Below are positions 1 through 7,735 of a stretch of DNA of 47,414 bases, one piece after another. Position numbers and translations under genes: made by a program. The stretch is from Acidimicrobiales bacterium. Lineage in GTDB: Bacteria; Actinomycetota; Acidimicrobiia; Acidimicrobiales; Aldehydirespiratoraceae. How positions within the stretch are numbered: the stretch's first letter is position 1; each line of letters opens with the position of its first letter. The notes beneath the pieces are model-generated. The model ran no database searches. It was not told the DNA's origin and was given only the letters and a program-made list of their open reading frames with translations. The DNA is taken from contig JAQWLJ010000066.1 of the NCBI GenBank assembly GCA_029247365.1, positions 1 through 47,414 on the forward strand. Direction: 5' to 3'.

Positions 1-292
1 CGGCACGGTCGAAAAAGGCTGGTACCACAACGACGATGCATATAACAGCCAACCCTGGCTTCCTGACGGGCCGATTCCGCACACAGTCACATGGCGACTC
101 GAAGGCTACGAACCGGTTGGTCTACCGCACGCAGATGGTCGCTCAGAGCCCTCAATAGCGCGCAACGGAACATGGCTCGTCCCAAACCCCAACGAAGACT
201 GGACACCGCCACAGATTGAGCTCAGCACGAGCACGACTTCTGAACGTGCAGGCACGGAATCGGACGTAGCGTCGACTGATTCGCCCGAATAA
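1..292 (+). CDS. C-terminal end of an unrecognised protein (partial)
   Basis: The frame is open from the window edge and ends with TAA at 290-292, leaving 96 residues. The readable part begins GTVEKGWYHNDD and is rich in Trp, Pro and His. It ends in a low-complexity Ser/Thr/Glu tail (LSTSTTSERAGTESDV), which looks like a flexible C-terminus. I recognise no domain. The stop codon overlaps the -10-like hexamer TAAGGT of the next gene, so the two genes are closely spaced but the second may have its own promoter. The coding assignment rests on the uninterrupted frame running into a gene on the same strand; the protein family is unknown. Confidence 0.55.
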   Translation, partial: GTVEKGWYHNDDAYNSQPWLPDGPIPHTVTWRLEGYEPVGLPHADGRSEPSIARNGTWLVPNPNEDWTPPQIELSTSTTSERAGTESDVASTDSPE

Positions 293-295
293 GGT
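290..295 (+). promoter_or_regulatory. -10-like hexamer TAAGGT, leaderless type
   Basis: TAAGGT lies exactly six bases before the ATG at 302 and overlaps the TAA stop of the preceding gene. The spacing matches the NANNNT-N6-start pattern seen at many other genes in this window, so transcription probably begins at or next to the start codon. Confidence 0.45.
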
Positions 296-301
296 CCACC
301 A

Positions 302-1735
302 ATGACGGCCGCAAGCAGCAAAACCGCAATCGTGGTTGGTAGCGGCCCTAATGGCCTTGCTTCCGCTGTAAAGCTCGCCCGAGCTGGTCTCAAGGTCACG
401 GTTCTCGAAGCAGCCGAAGAAATCGGGGGCGGAACCCGAAGCAGCGAAATGATCGAGGCAGGACTCCTGCACGACCACTGCTCTGCTGTGCACCCAATCG
501 CTGCAGGCTCGCCGTTCTTAAACGAGCTCGGGTTAGAAGCCAGGGGCCTACGGTGGGCCCAGCCCGAGATCGACTGCGTGCATCCACTCGATGACGGATC
601 CGCTGGTGTCATGTACCGCAGCATTGACCGCACTGCAGAGGCGCTGGGTGCTGACGGTGAGCGATGGCGTCGCATCTTTGGGTCACCAGTCAACCGCTTC
701 GAAAATCTGATAGCTGGCGTGACAAAGCCGGTCTTAAGAATCCCAAGACATCCCCTGACCATGGCCCGATTCGGAATGATCGCCGCCACACCCGCCACTT
801 CGTTGGCGCGTGTGTGGCGAACAGAGCAGGCAAAGGCGCTGTGGGCGGGCGTAGCTGCCCACGCACTTCATCGTCTCGATCGGCCAATGACGAGCGCTGT
901 TGGAGCGATGTTAGTTGTTGCCGGACACGCCCGTGGCTGGGTGGTTGCCGAGGGCGGGAGCAGAGCGATTTCGGACGCGCTACTTGCCGAGCTGCTCGAG
1001 CACGGAGGCCGGGTCGAAACTGGGCACCGCGTCAGCTCCGTGGGAGACTTGCCGCCGTTCGACGTGCTCATGCTCGATGTTTCGCCCTCGGGGGCAATAT
1101 CGATTTTGGAAGACCAATTACCCCGACGCGTTGCGCGCGCTTACGGCTCTTTCAAGCACGGCCCTGGCGCGTTCAAAGTCGACTTTGCAGTCGAGGACGG
1201 GATTCCCTGGACGTCGAGCGATGCACGCAAGGCAGGGACGGTGCACGTCGGAGGAGACATTGAAGAGATAGTGGCTGCCGAGTTAGCTGTGCACCAAGGA
1301 CATATGCCAGACCGGCCATTCGTTCTTGTTGGCCAGCAGTATCTTGCCGACCCGAGCCGCTCGGTTGGCGCTGTCCACCCGTTGTGGACCTACGCCCACG
1401 TTCCGCATGGCTTCACGGGAGATGCAACACAAGCAATCATCTCCCAAATCGAACGATTCGCCCCAGGGTTTCGCGACCGTATCAAGGGCATTGCCGTCCG
1501 GTCGACGACCGAGATGTCGCAGTACAACGAGAACTACATCGGAGGAGACATCATCGGCGGGGCTTCAACCCCAAAGCAGCTAATTTTTAGGCCCCGGGTC
1601 GCTTTCGATCCTTACTCTGCAGGAATTAACGGCGTCTGGCTCTGCTCGGCATCGACTCCGCCCGGTGCAGGCGCCCATGGTATGTGCGGATCGAACGCCG
1701 CTGAGCGAGCTCTTCGGTACCTATCGCGCCGCTAG
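302..1735 (+). CDS. FAD-dependent NAD(P)-type oxidoreductase, PYROXD2/phytoene-desaturase-like
   Basis: A 477-residue flavoprotein. Residues about 9-40 form a Rossmann dinucleotide fold with GSGPNGLASAVKLARAG, followed by the second glycine motif of the amine-oxidase/CrtI group (EAAEEIGGGTRSSEM). The C-terminus has the family's second FAD-binding block (GINGVWLCSASTPPGAGAHGMCG), so both ends are intact and the length is normal for the family. Bacterial members of this COG1233 branch are usually called phytoene dehydrogenase-like, but their substrates are mostly unknown. No carotenoid genes lie nearby, so carotenoid desaturation is not supported. Six bases upstream is TAAGGT, which supports this ATG. 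The downstream neighbour, on the opposite strand, is a gene remnant. Confidence 0.85.
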   Translation: MTAASSKTAIVVGSGPNGLASAVKLARAGLKVTVLEAAEEIGGGTRSSEMIEAGLLHDHCSAVHPIAAGSPFLNELGLEARGLRWAQPEIDCVHPLDDGSAGVMYRSIDRTAEALGADGERWRRIFGSPVNRFENLIAGVTKPVLRIPRHPLTMARFGMIAATPATSLARVWRTEQAKALWAGVAAHALHRLDRPMTSAVGAMLVVAGHARGWVVAEGGSRAISDALLAELLEHGGRVETGHRVSSVGDLPPFDVLMLDVSPSGAISILEDQLPRRVARAYGSFKHGPGAFKVDFAVEDGIPWTSSDARKAGTVHVGGDIEEIVAAELAVHQGHMPDRPFVLVGQQYLADPSRSVGAVHPLWTYAHVPHGFTGDATQAIISQIERFAPGFRDRIKGIAVRSTTEMSQYNENYIGGDIIGGASTPKQLIFRPRVAFDPYSAGINGVWLCSASTPPGAGAHGMCGSNAAERALRYLSRR

Positions 1736-1783
1736 GGGATGCCATGCATCGCAGGGATTTCGAGAGCCCAAATCTTTAGGCTT

Positions 1784-2170
1784 TCACGCCATGAACGTTG
1801 GACGTCTGTCCCTATCTGCGTGATCGACAAGTGAATCGGTGAGTTGCTCCATCGTGGCCGCCCGAAGCTTGGCAAAACGGGGATCGGCATCGAGATTTTG
1901 CATTTCATCCGGATCAGCGGCGAGGTCGTAGAGCTCACCGCTGGATGAGCCGGCGTAGCGCGTGAGACGAGTATCGCTTGTCACGATCGTACGCATCCTT
2001 AGTGGCTGGCCGAGCCCGGCAAGATCAAAGAGCTGGTCCTCTTCGACGAGCACGTGATCGCGGACCTGCGCAGCGGGTTCTCTGAGAATTGGGGTGAGGT
2101 CATGCCCTTGCATCCCCCAGAAGGGCTCGACCCCGGCAAGTGCGCAAATGGTCTGGGCCAGATCGAGAGT
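1784..2170 (-). pseudogene. C-terminal remnant of a type I sulfatase
   Basis: Read on the minus strand, the frame carries the recognisable end of a sulfatase. There is a T-L-D-L-A-Q-T-I-C-A-L-A-G-V segment (the family's T-x-D-L-x-P-T-I-L-x-L-A-G-V block), then MQGHDLTPIL, and LYDLAADPDEMQNLDAD, the typical LYDL..DP.E..NL tail. The catalytic N-terminal two thirds, including the Cys/Ser formylglycine motif and metal ligands, are absent. Homology stops near 2168, exactly where an unrelated AlbA_2-type frame starts on the opposite strand. The gene was therefore cut by a rearrangement. It is distinct from the complete sulfatase at 12879-14300, whose tail differs. No start codon with a plausible promoter is visible, so I call it a pseudogene. 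Confidence 0.75.
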
Positions 2171-2637
2171 CGCTCTACCTCGAGTACAAGTCGACACTCA
2201 GATGGGACATCAAGCAACAAGTAAAGAGCAAGATCCCTGAAGACGCAGCGATCAAAACCATCGCTGGGTTCGCCAACGCAGAACACGGCGGCACGCTCCT
2301 CATCGGCGTCGCAGACGACGGCAGTGTTTACGGTCTAGAGAACGACTACGCGACCTTCTCAAAGCGAGGAGAGCGAGGCGAGCAAGATCTCTGGGGTCAA
2401 CACTTGCAGAACCTCATCCGCTCAAGGCTCGGGGATGCCGCACTTGCTTTGGTCTCGTGGGAGTTCCATACAAATGGCGACGACCTTGCTCGAGTGAACA
2501 TCGAACCTGCGGACTTCCCGATTCTTGAACGCAAAGGCGATGACGAAGTGTTCTGGCAGCGGACCCCAGTGAGCACCATTGCAGTTACAGATCCAGTCGA
2601 CCGAGATCGCATCATCGCCCGTCGGTGGGGGCGTTGA
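2167..2637 (+). pseudogene. AlbA_2 (Schlafen/AAA_4-type) domain protein lacking its N-terminus
   Basis: From Glu at 2167 the frame gives ESLYLEYKSTLRWDI, then AIKTIAGFANAEHGGTLLIG and VADDGSVYGLENDY. These are the hallmark motifs of the AlbA_2 putative DNA-binding domain (E.EFKSTLRW...K.IAAF.N..GGTLLIGV.DDG...G). The C-terminus (IIARRWGR) ends naturally with TGA. The homology starts abruptly at its first conserved motif. Codons upstream in the same frame belong to the antisense of the sulfatase remnant, and only a GTG at 2140 could start it. Intact relatives have more sequence before the E-K motif, often in restriction, phage-defence or regulatory loci. It may be a dead fragment or, less likely, a short chimeric protein of about 165 residues. 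Confidence 0.7.
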
Positions 2638-3092
2638 TCGCTTGGACATTTCTGCGAGAAATCTTTAATGCTGGACCTAGCTAACTAGACCCCACCCCGC
2701 CCGGCATGCCCCCGGTTCATCCGTGGGCGATCGGGCAAGCAGGGGAGAGGTTGCTCAGGGATTGCTCAAAATCCCCGACACCGGGTGGAATCACGAGCTG
2801 CGTCCGGGGAAGACCTGTTCCGGAAACCCCTGAAACTCCGGGCTTTTCGGACCCGGGGCGACCCGGTGAGTAATGGCTTGAAGAACTCAGAGTCGCTCGG
2901 TCAGCAGGTCGCTGATTACACCACTTAACTCTTGGATTTCGCTCCAACGGTTTCAGGCCAGGAACACGACGCTGAGGTTTGCCGGCTCGGGCCTTATGTG
3001 TCACGGATGTGTCACAGGCTGGAAATGGGTTGGCTACTGTGTCGCTCCTAGCCTTGTGTTTAAGCGGAAAGCGAGCTCCAAAGCGCCAGCAG
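2638..3092. other. 455-bp intergenic region with hairpin and short repeats
   Basis: No convincing gene is present. A possible stem CCGGG/CCCGG with a nine-base T-rich loop occupies 2838-2856, next to a second GACCCGG. A tandem ATGTGTCAC repeat lies at 2996-3017. A minus-strand frame of about 150 codons runs across the region, but it has no recognisable domain and continues antisense into the flavoprotein gene at 3093. The region separates the disturbed 1-2637 segment from the regularly organised genes that follow and may be a decayed junction. Confidence 0.5.
2996..3017. repeat. Tandem 11-bp repeat with core ATGTGTCAC
   Basis: ATGTGTCACGG at 2996-3006 is followed directly by ATGTGTCACAG at 3007-3017. 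Ten of eleven bases match, and the repeat is one helical turn long. It lies in the non-coding stretch upstream of nothing obvious on the plus strand. It could be a protein-binding site or a recombination scar; the sequence does not decide. Confidence 0.4.
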
Positions 3093-4847
3093 CTACCAGT
3101 ACTCCTCGTAGTGGATGTTGCCGGGCTGGCCGCGTTTGTCGATCGTGAAGCCTCGTTCGACCAGCAACTCGACCACACCCGTTGTCGCCGGGAAGATGCC
3201 CTCCGCGTCGGGGATACCGATCATCGCCGGGTTGCCGCACATGTAGACGTCGGTAGTGGCCGGATCGAGCGACACGCCCATTTCGGCAAAGTCACCGTCG
3301 CGGATGAGGTCCTGGATATAGCGCTTGGCGATGTCGGGCTCACGGGTTGGCATCGGCAGGTAGTGGTAGTTGTGATGCCGTCGCTCGAGCTCTCGGTGGG
3401 TCTCGAGGTAGCCGAGGTCGACCGAATTGCGCACCGATACGGCGCAGACGATCGGGCCATGGTGCCCTTTTCGCAGCAGCTCTGTTGCCATCGCGTTGTG
3501 GGGGGCCTCGCCGGTGCCGGTCGAGAAGAACATGACCGCAGCTGCGGGGTTCGTCACGCTGTCGAGGGTGTAGCGACCAGCGACCTTCGGGCCGAGGTAG
3601 ATGCGATCGCCCGGCCGTTTGAGCGCGAGGCGAGGCGTCAGCTCGGGGACGTTGTCGTCGGTCGGGGGCACAAGGACGATGTAGAACTCGAGTTCGTCGA
3701 GTTCGTTTTCATCGACGAGGTAGCCGTGCTCGTCGAGAACCCGAGAGCTGATCGAGTACGAACGACGGATCAGCTTGAACCAGCGGCTCTCGAGGTTCGG
3801 ATCGATTGCATCGTCAACCCGCTCCTCCCAGAATCCCAGGCCGAGCGTGGCGTACTGGCCGGGCGCGTAGTCGGTGCTGCCGTGGTCGGGCTTGACGCGC
3901 AAGACCCACAGGTCGGAGTGGGTCGGTTCGAAGTGAGTGATCGTGGCGTTGTAGTGCTCGTCGCGGAGCTCGTCGACCGCGCCTTCATGGCGGTGGCGAC
4001 GGGTCTTGCGGGGCTGGATTCGCTCGGGATCGAGTTCGGGAAACGCCGCCGCCATATCGAGTCCAACGCGGTGGCCGGGCGAAACCGTGACGATCGAGTC
4101 GCTATCGGGCTCGCCGAGCAGCCAGACCTTGCCGGTGGCGAGGGCTGCCTTGGTGACACCCCGTTCCTCAGGTTCGAGCGTGCGACGATGCGACGCAAAC
4201 ACAACGTGGTCGAACTGCAGGTCTGGCGTTCGCCGGTCGTTGAAGTACGCCATGGGGTGGCCGTCGACGACGACGATCTCGTCGGGTAGCGATCGGTAGA
4301 GGATCGTGATCCGACGTTCACGTTCCATTCGCCGCAGCGCGTTGTCGGCGGCGGGGGAGAGGAGGTCGGGGTCCATACCGCCGGCCGCAAGCACGACGTG
4401 TCCACCCGCAGCAGCGATCGTCGCCGCCAACTCAACCGCGTGATCGGTGTAGCCCACGACGAGGATGTCGCGGCCGTCGGGATCGCTGGGCTCAGTGTCG
4501 ACAGCGATCGTCCGCAGGTCGGGGACCGGGATCGGAGGGGCGTAGTCCGGCAGCGGGGGGCGATGCGCCAGCAAGACGGCCCGTGCCCGGTAGCGGTGGC
4601 GGTTGGTGACGATGAGCAGCTCGTCAGACCCGTCGATGGCATCGACCGCCTCGACCATCTCTCCGTACCCGATGTCGAGCTGGTTGTCGCGCACGAGTTC
4701 CGGAAATGTCACCTGGTTACTGCGAGAGATCAGTCGAACGGACTGCACGCCGGACCGCTGACTCGAGATCGCAACGCTCAAACCGCCAGCCGTGCCACCT
4801 GCGACCACAAGGTCGTAGACGAGATCAAAGTCCTGATGAATCGCCAT
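3093..4847 (-). CDS. Fusion flavoprotein: thioredoxin-reductase-like N-half plus ferredoxin-NADP+ reductase C-half
   Basis: A 584-residue protein with two flavin/pyridine-nucleotide modules. Residues 12-275 look like a thioredoxin-reductase-type FAD/NAD domain: VVAGGTAGGLSVAI near residue 15, a second nucleotide motif around 128-150 (DILVVGYTDHAVELAAT), and a late WLLGEPDSD block. No CxxC redox pair is visible. Residues about 298-584 are a plant/bacterial-type ferredoxin-NADP reductase with RRSYSISS (FAD motif R-x-Y-S) at 361-368, STGTGEAPH (NADP-binding) near 445, YMCGNPAM near 538, and a terminal aromatic tail HYEEYW as in Fpr enzymes. Predicted role: NADPH-dependent electron transfer to ferredoxin or flavodoxin, possibly through two flavins. 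CAAACT lies six bases before the ATG, so it probably has its own leaderless promoter. Confidence 0.8.
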   Translation of the reverse strand: MAIHQDFDLVYDLVVAGGTAGGLSVAISSQRSGVQSVRLISRSNQVTFPELVRDNQLDIGYGEMVEAVDAIDGSDELLIVTNRHRYRARAVLLAHRPPLPDYAPPIPVPDLRTIAVDTEPSDPDGRDILVVGYTDHAVELAATIAAAGGHVVLAAGGMDPDLLSPAADNALRRMERERRITILYRSLPDEIVVVDGHPMAYFNDRRTPDLQFDHVVFASHRRTLEPEERGVTKAALATGKVWLLGEPDSDSIVTVSPGHRVGLDMAAAFPELDPERIQPRKTRRHRHEGAVDELRDEHYNATITHFEPTHSDLWVLRVKPDHGSTDYAPGQYATLGLGFWEERVDDAIDPNLESRWFKLIRRSYSISSRVLDEHGYLVDENELDELEFYIVLVPPTDDNVPELTPRLALKRPGDRIYLGPKVAGRYTLDSVTNPAAAVMFFSTGTGEAPHNAMATELLRKGHHGPIVCAVSVRNSVDLGYLETHRELERRHHNYHYLPMPTREPDIAKRYIQDLIRDGDFAEMGVSLDPATTDVYMCGNPAMIGIPDAEGIFPATTGVVELLVERGFTIDKRGQPGNIHYEEYW

Positions 4848-4853
4848 CGCAAG

Positions 4854-4859
4854 AGTTTG
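4854..4859 (-). promoter_or_regulatory. -10-like hexamer CAAACT, leaderless type
   Basis: On the minus strand CAAACT ends six bases before the ATG at 4847. It lies between that start and the hairpin at 4870-4898, so the fusion flavoprotein gene is likely transcribed separately from the upstream binding-protein gene. Confidence 0.5.
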
Positions 4860-4869
4860 GCAGACGCGA

Positions 4870-4898
4870 AGAGGGCCGCCCTCGGTGGGCGGCCCTCT
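4870..4898 (-). terminator. Strong hairpin, 11-bp perfect stem, 7-base loop
   Basis: AGAGGGCCGCC at 4870-4880 pairs perfectly with GGCGGCCCTCT at 4888-4898. It lies 65 bases after the stop of the substrate-binding protein gene (minus strand) and before the promoter of the next gene, the right place for a terminator. Only a few T residues flank it, as is common in high-GC actinobacteria. Confidence 0.75.
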
Positions 4899-4962
4899 TC
4901 GTTGTCTTCGTTTCGGGCGGAGCCGCAGATCGCCGGACCGGTTGGCCCGGCGACGATGGGGT

Positions 4963-6429
4963 TTATCCGAAAGCGTCGAGTAGTTCGGTCACCGGGCTGA
5001 GACCACCGTCACCGACTGTGCTGTCGTACGCCGAGAGTCGCAGGCCGTCTTGCGCGCCGCGCTTGTCTTGTGAGATCGATGCCGGGCCGATGCCTGGGAT
5101 CTGGAAGTCGTCAAAGGCGTCACCGTAGGCAGCTGCCTCGAACGTTTCGGGCGTGAGATCAACACCGGCTTCGATGGCGATCTGTTCGAAGATCGAGAGT
5201 GCATGGCAGTAGCGGCGGAGGGGATTGAACCAGTTGTCTTCGTCTGCTTCGTAGCTCAGCGGATCGCGGAGGTCGTGCTCCGGGATGCGGGCCACGACGG
5301 GGGCGACGCAACGTTCCTGGAAGTCTGGGTTCTCCCAGATCTCTGTATCAGACGGGCCGGTGCTGACCAGCGCGCCATCGGCAATCGACTTGTCGACGAT
5401 CGTCGCGCCGAGGTTGGCGAGGCCTCCGGAGTCGTTGGACCATATGGCGATCTCGCCGGCGAGTCCGGCTGCACCGGCGCCGCGAATCTCCGCCGTCGGT
5501 GTTCCGTAAACCATCAGCGTGTTGGCTCCAGATGCCTTGAAGCGTTCGAACACGACTGTGAGCTCTTGATCCTGAGCGATTGTGTCGCCATCGAGCGCTT
5601 CGACGACGCCAGAACCCACGAATTCGATCCCACGTTCCTCGAGTTGGTCGATCACGAACTGTTCCTCGGACGCAGCAGCGGCGCCGCCCATTACGAAGAC
5701 CTTGGCGCCCTCAGCGCGGCCGGTCTGCATGAGGAGGTTGAGCAGGTTGATCGTCTGGAACTCGGCGGTCGGGCCGGTGTGGAACCATGGAGCCGCAGAC
5801 TTGCCAAGTTCGTCGCCGGCGATTTCACCGCCGATCATGATCGTCTCGTTGGTGCCGGTGATGCAGGTGTCGGCGGTACCAGCAGGGCCTAGAAAGCCGC
5901 CGAGGTTGGCAAACACTTGATTGTCCTGGGTATGGATCAGGCAGACGCGTTCGGCATCGGCAGCGTCAATCGCCGAGTAGAACTCGTACACGCCCTCGAC
6001 CATGCGACCGTTGATGCCGCCACGCTCGTTTAGATCGTCGATGAGCGCCTCGAAGATCCCCTGCTGGTCACCCCAACCGGCTGGGCTTAGGCCCATGCTC
6101 GTGAGCTGCTCGAAGTTGAGCATCGACATGCCGAGCAAGATCCGTTCGGCGGTCACGCCAGGCGGGTAGCTGTCGAACGGCTCCACGACCTCGGGCTCGG
6201 CCGCCTCATCGTCGCCTTCTTCGTCGCTGGTGTCGTCGACCGGTTCATCGTCGACCGGTTCGTCGTCGCTATCGTCGTCCGGTTCGTCGTTACCGGAGTC
6301 GTCCGTGGTCTCGGTGGCCGTGTTGGCGGCCTCGTCGTCCTCGCTGCTGACGCATGCGGCAGCAATGAGCGAGCAGGCGAACAACAACGCGAACGTGCGG
6401 AAAAGTCGGGATGACTGCATCGTCTTCAT
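4963..6429 (-). CDS. ABC-transporter substrate-binding lipoprotein, branched-chain amino acid type (Peripla_BP_6)
   Basis: A 488-residue exported protein. The signal peptide ends at a lipobox (SLIAAAC, Cys26). An extremely acidic Asp/Glu linker of about 70 residues follows, then the type I periplasmic fold of Leu/Ile/Val-binding proteins: GMSMLNFEQLTSMG..., NERGGINGRMVEGVYEF, LIHTQDNQVFANLGGFLGPAG, TGPTAEFQTINLLNLL. The start at 6429 is chosen because GGAGGGG sits just upstream and the hydrophobic segment follows directly; an in-frame start at 6474 would add residues ahead of the signal peptide. No permease or ATPase genes are adjacent, so the transporter partner is elsewhere or this is an orphan sensor or scavenging protein. 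The ligand cannot be read from sequence. Confidence 0.85.
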   Translation of the reverse strand: MKTMQSSRLFRTFALLFACSLIAAACVSSEDDEAANTATETTDDSGNDEPDDDSDDEPVDDEPVDDTSDEEGDDEAAEPEVVEPFDSYPPGVTAERILLGMSMLNFEQLTSMGLSPAGWGDQQGIFEALIDDLNERGGINGRMVEGVYEFYSAIDAADAERVCLIHTQDNQVFANLGGFLGPAGTADTCITGTNETIMIGGEIAGDELGKSAAPWFHTGPTAEFQTINLLNLLMQTGRAEGAKVFVMGGAAAASEEQFVIDQLEERGIEFVGSGVVEALDGDTIAQDQELTVVFERFKASGANTLMVYGTPTAEIRGAGAAGLAGEIAIWSNDSGGLANLGATIVDKSIADGALVSTGPSDTEIWENPDFQERCVAPVVARIPEHDLRDPLSYEADEDNWFNPLRRYCHALSIFEQIAIEAGVDLTPETFEAAAYGDAFDDFQIPGIGPASISQDKRGAQDGLRLSAYDSTVGDGGLSPVTELLDAFG

Positions 6430-6494
6430 GGGTCCCCTCCATGGGTCTGCAGGTGTCGATTGAGGAAGAGTCAAGCAGAGAATCTGATGGGGTG

Positions 6495-7322
6495 TTAGAT
6501 CGCCGGGTTGGTTGCGGCGGCGCGGGCGATGATCTGGCTGTTGGGGCAGGCGAAGAATCCGGCCGGTTCCTCAATCCACGCGCGCCACCCTCGGGCGATC
6601 TCGGCGAGGTCGTCAGCCGTTGCGAAGCCGAGGTTTCTGGCGTGGGTCGCATACGACGAGTTCTCGACGCGGTCGGCCCAAAGGTCGCCCCACCACGACC
6701 GGCTCACAGGATCGGCGAACGTCCAGACGTCGACACTGACTTCGATGTTGGCGAAGCGAGCTTCGGTTGCCCAGCCGAGCAGGTGTCGTCCGGCATCGGG
6801 CATCGATCCCTGTTCTGCGGCAATCCCCTGGTAAATCGTCATCCACTGGTCGATCGCTGGGTTGGCCGGCGCCCACGTCATTCCGCCGTAGTCGGCATCA
6901 CGCGCGGCCAGGATGCCTCCGGGCTTTAACACGCGGCGCATCTCGCGCAGCGCAGCGACGGGATCGGTCAGGTGTTGCAGGACCTGATGAGCGTGGACGA
7001 TGTCGAACGTGTTGTCGGCGAACGACATGGCATAGATGTCGTCGACTGTGAACCGACAGTTGGTGGGTGCGTCTGCCTCGCCGAGTAGTGCCTCTGCCTG
7101 ACTAATCACATCCGTGGCGATGTCGAACCCGATCACCTCACCGGGTGCGAGCCGTGCGGCGAGGTCGAGGGTGATCGTGCCGGGTCCGCACCCGGCGTCA
7201 AGCAGGTGGTGACCGGGGGCAAGGTGGGGGAGGAGATGTGGCGCCGAGTTGTCGACGGTGCGCCACGTGTGTGACTTCATAACGGCGTCGGAATGGCCGT
7301 GCAGGTAAGGATCGGGTGCCAC
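6495..7322 (-). CDS. SAM-dependent class I methyltransferase (Methyltransf_11/UbiE-like)
   Basis: A 275-residue methyltransferase. Motif I is LLDAGCGPGTITLDLA near residue 40-55 (the SAM-binding E/D-x-G-x-G-x-G type). The acidic residue of motif II is in VIGFDIA, and the post-motif segment is VDDIYAMSFADNTFDIVHAHQVLQHL, followed by REMRRVLKPGGILAARD. Its N-terminus (YLHGHSDAVMKSHTWRT) is shared by many actinobacterial proteins of the group, and the substrate is unknown. The start is a GTG with CAGACT six bases upstream, within a 25-bp intergenic region shared with the divergent gene at 7348. Confidence 0.85.
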   Translation of the reverse strand: MAPDPYLHGHSDAVMKSHTWRTVDNSAPHLLPHLAPGHHLLDAGCGPGTITLDLAARLAPGEVIGFDIATDVISQAEALLGEADAPTNCRFTVDDIYAMSFADNTFDIVHAHQVLQHLTDPVAALREMRRVLKPGGILAARDADYGGMTWAPANPAIDQWMTIYQGIAAEQGSMPDAGRHLLGWATEARFANIEVSVDVWTFADPVSRSWWGDLWADRVENSSYATHARNLGFATADDLAEIARGWRAWIEEPAGFFACPNSQIIARAAATNPAI

Positions 7323-7328
7323 GACCGG

Positions 7329-7341
7329 AGTCTGGCATCAT
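7329..7341. promoter_or_regulatory. Back-to-back -10 hexamers of a compact divergent promoter
   Basis: AGTCTGGCATCAT holds the minus-strand hexamer CAGACT (7334-7329), six bases from the GTG at 7322. One G later is the plus-strand hexamer CATCAT (7336-7341), six bases from the ATG at 7348. The same arrangement recurs at 9070-9082. Confidence 0.55.
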
Positions 7342-7347
7342 CTGGGC

Positions 7348-7725
7348 ATGACGACCCTCGAGTTGACGGGCTGGACGGGCCCTTGGCCCGACGACGACAA
7401 GGACGCGAACCTCAAAGCCGACATCGCAGCGCATGCCCACCTGGACCCGCTGACCACGATCACGAACTTGAGCAACAGCTGCGGTGTTCCGGTCGGGGCC
7501 ATCGTCCACTACGTGCTGTGCCGGTGGGCATCTGAGGGGAGCAGTGCGCTACTCGAATTGGGCCCCCGGATGACCAGACGGCTGCGCGAGCCGTTCGTGA
7601 GCGCAGAGGTCGACGGGACCGACGAGGCCCGCCTGGCGGCGTACGGGCAGGTGCGGCAGATGGTCGAATGGCTGAACTTTCCACTCGACCACCCGGAGGT
7701 CTACGACGATCTCAGCGCCGGTTGA
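7348..7725 (+). CDS. Small DUF6027-like protein
   Basis: A 125-residue protein starting MTTLELTGWTGPWPDDD. A central segment (DPLTTITNLSNSCGVPVGAIVHYVLCRWASEGSSALLELGP) resembles a helical domain of the actinobacterial family DUF6027. That assignment is from memory and not certain. There is no signal peptide or membrane segment. The ATG has CATCAT six bases upstream. It shares a 25-bp divergent promoter region with the methyltransferase gene and converges on the SDR gene, whose stop lies about 10 bp away. Function unknown. Confidence 0.75.
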   Translation: MTTLELTGWTGPWPDDDKDANLKADIAAHAHLDPLTTITNLSNSCGVPVGAIVHYVLCRWASEGSSALLELGPRMTRRLREPFVSAEVDGTDEARLAAYGQVRQMVEWLNFPLDHPEVYDDLSAG

Positions 7726-7735
7726 GCTGGGTGGA

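Noticed and set aside
2717-3178. 153-codon minus-strand frame in the 2.6-3.1 kb gap, considered as an integrase fragment
   Set aside because: No Arg/His/Tyr recombinase motifs, Ser/Arg/Pro-rich composition, and it overlaps the end of the FNR fusion gene.
2979-4289. 436-codon plus-strand open frame opposite the FNR fusion
   Set aside because: Antisense to a gene with clear motifs on the minus strand; its translation has no domain and reflects third-position GC bias.
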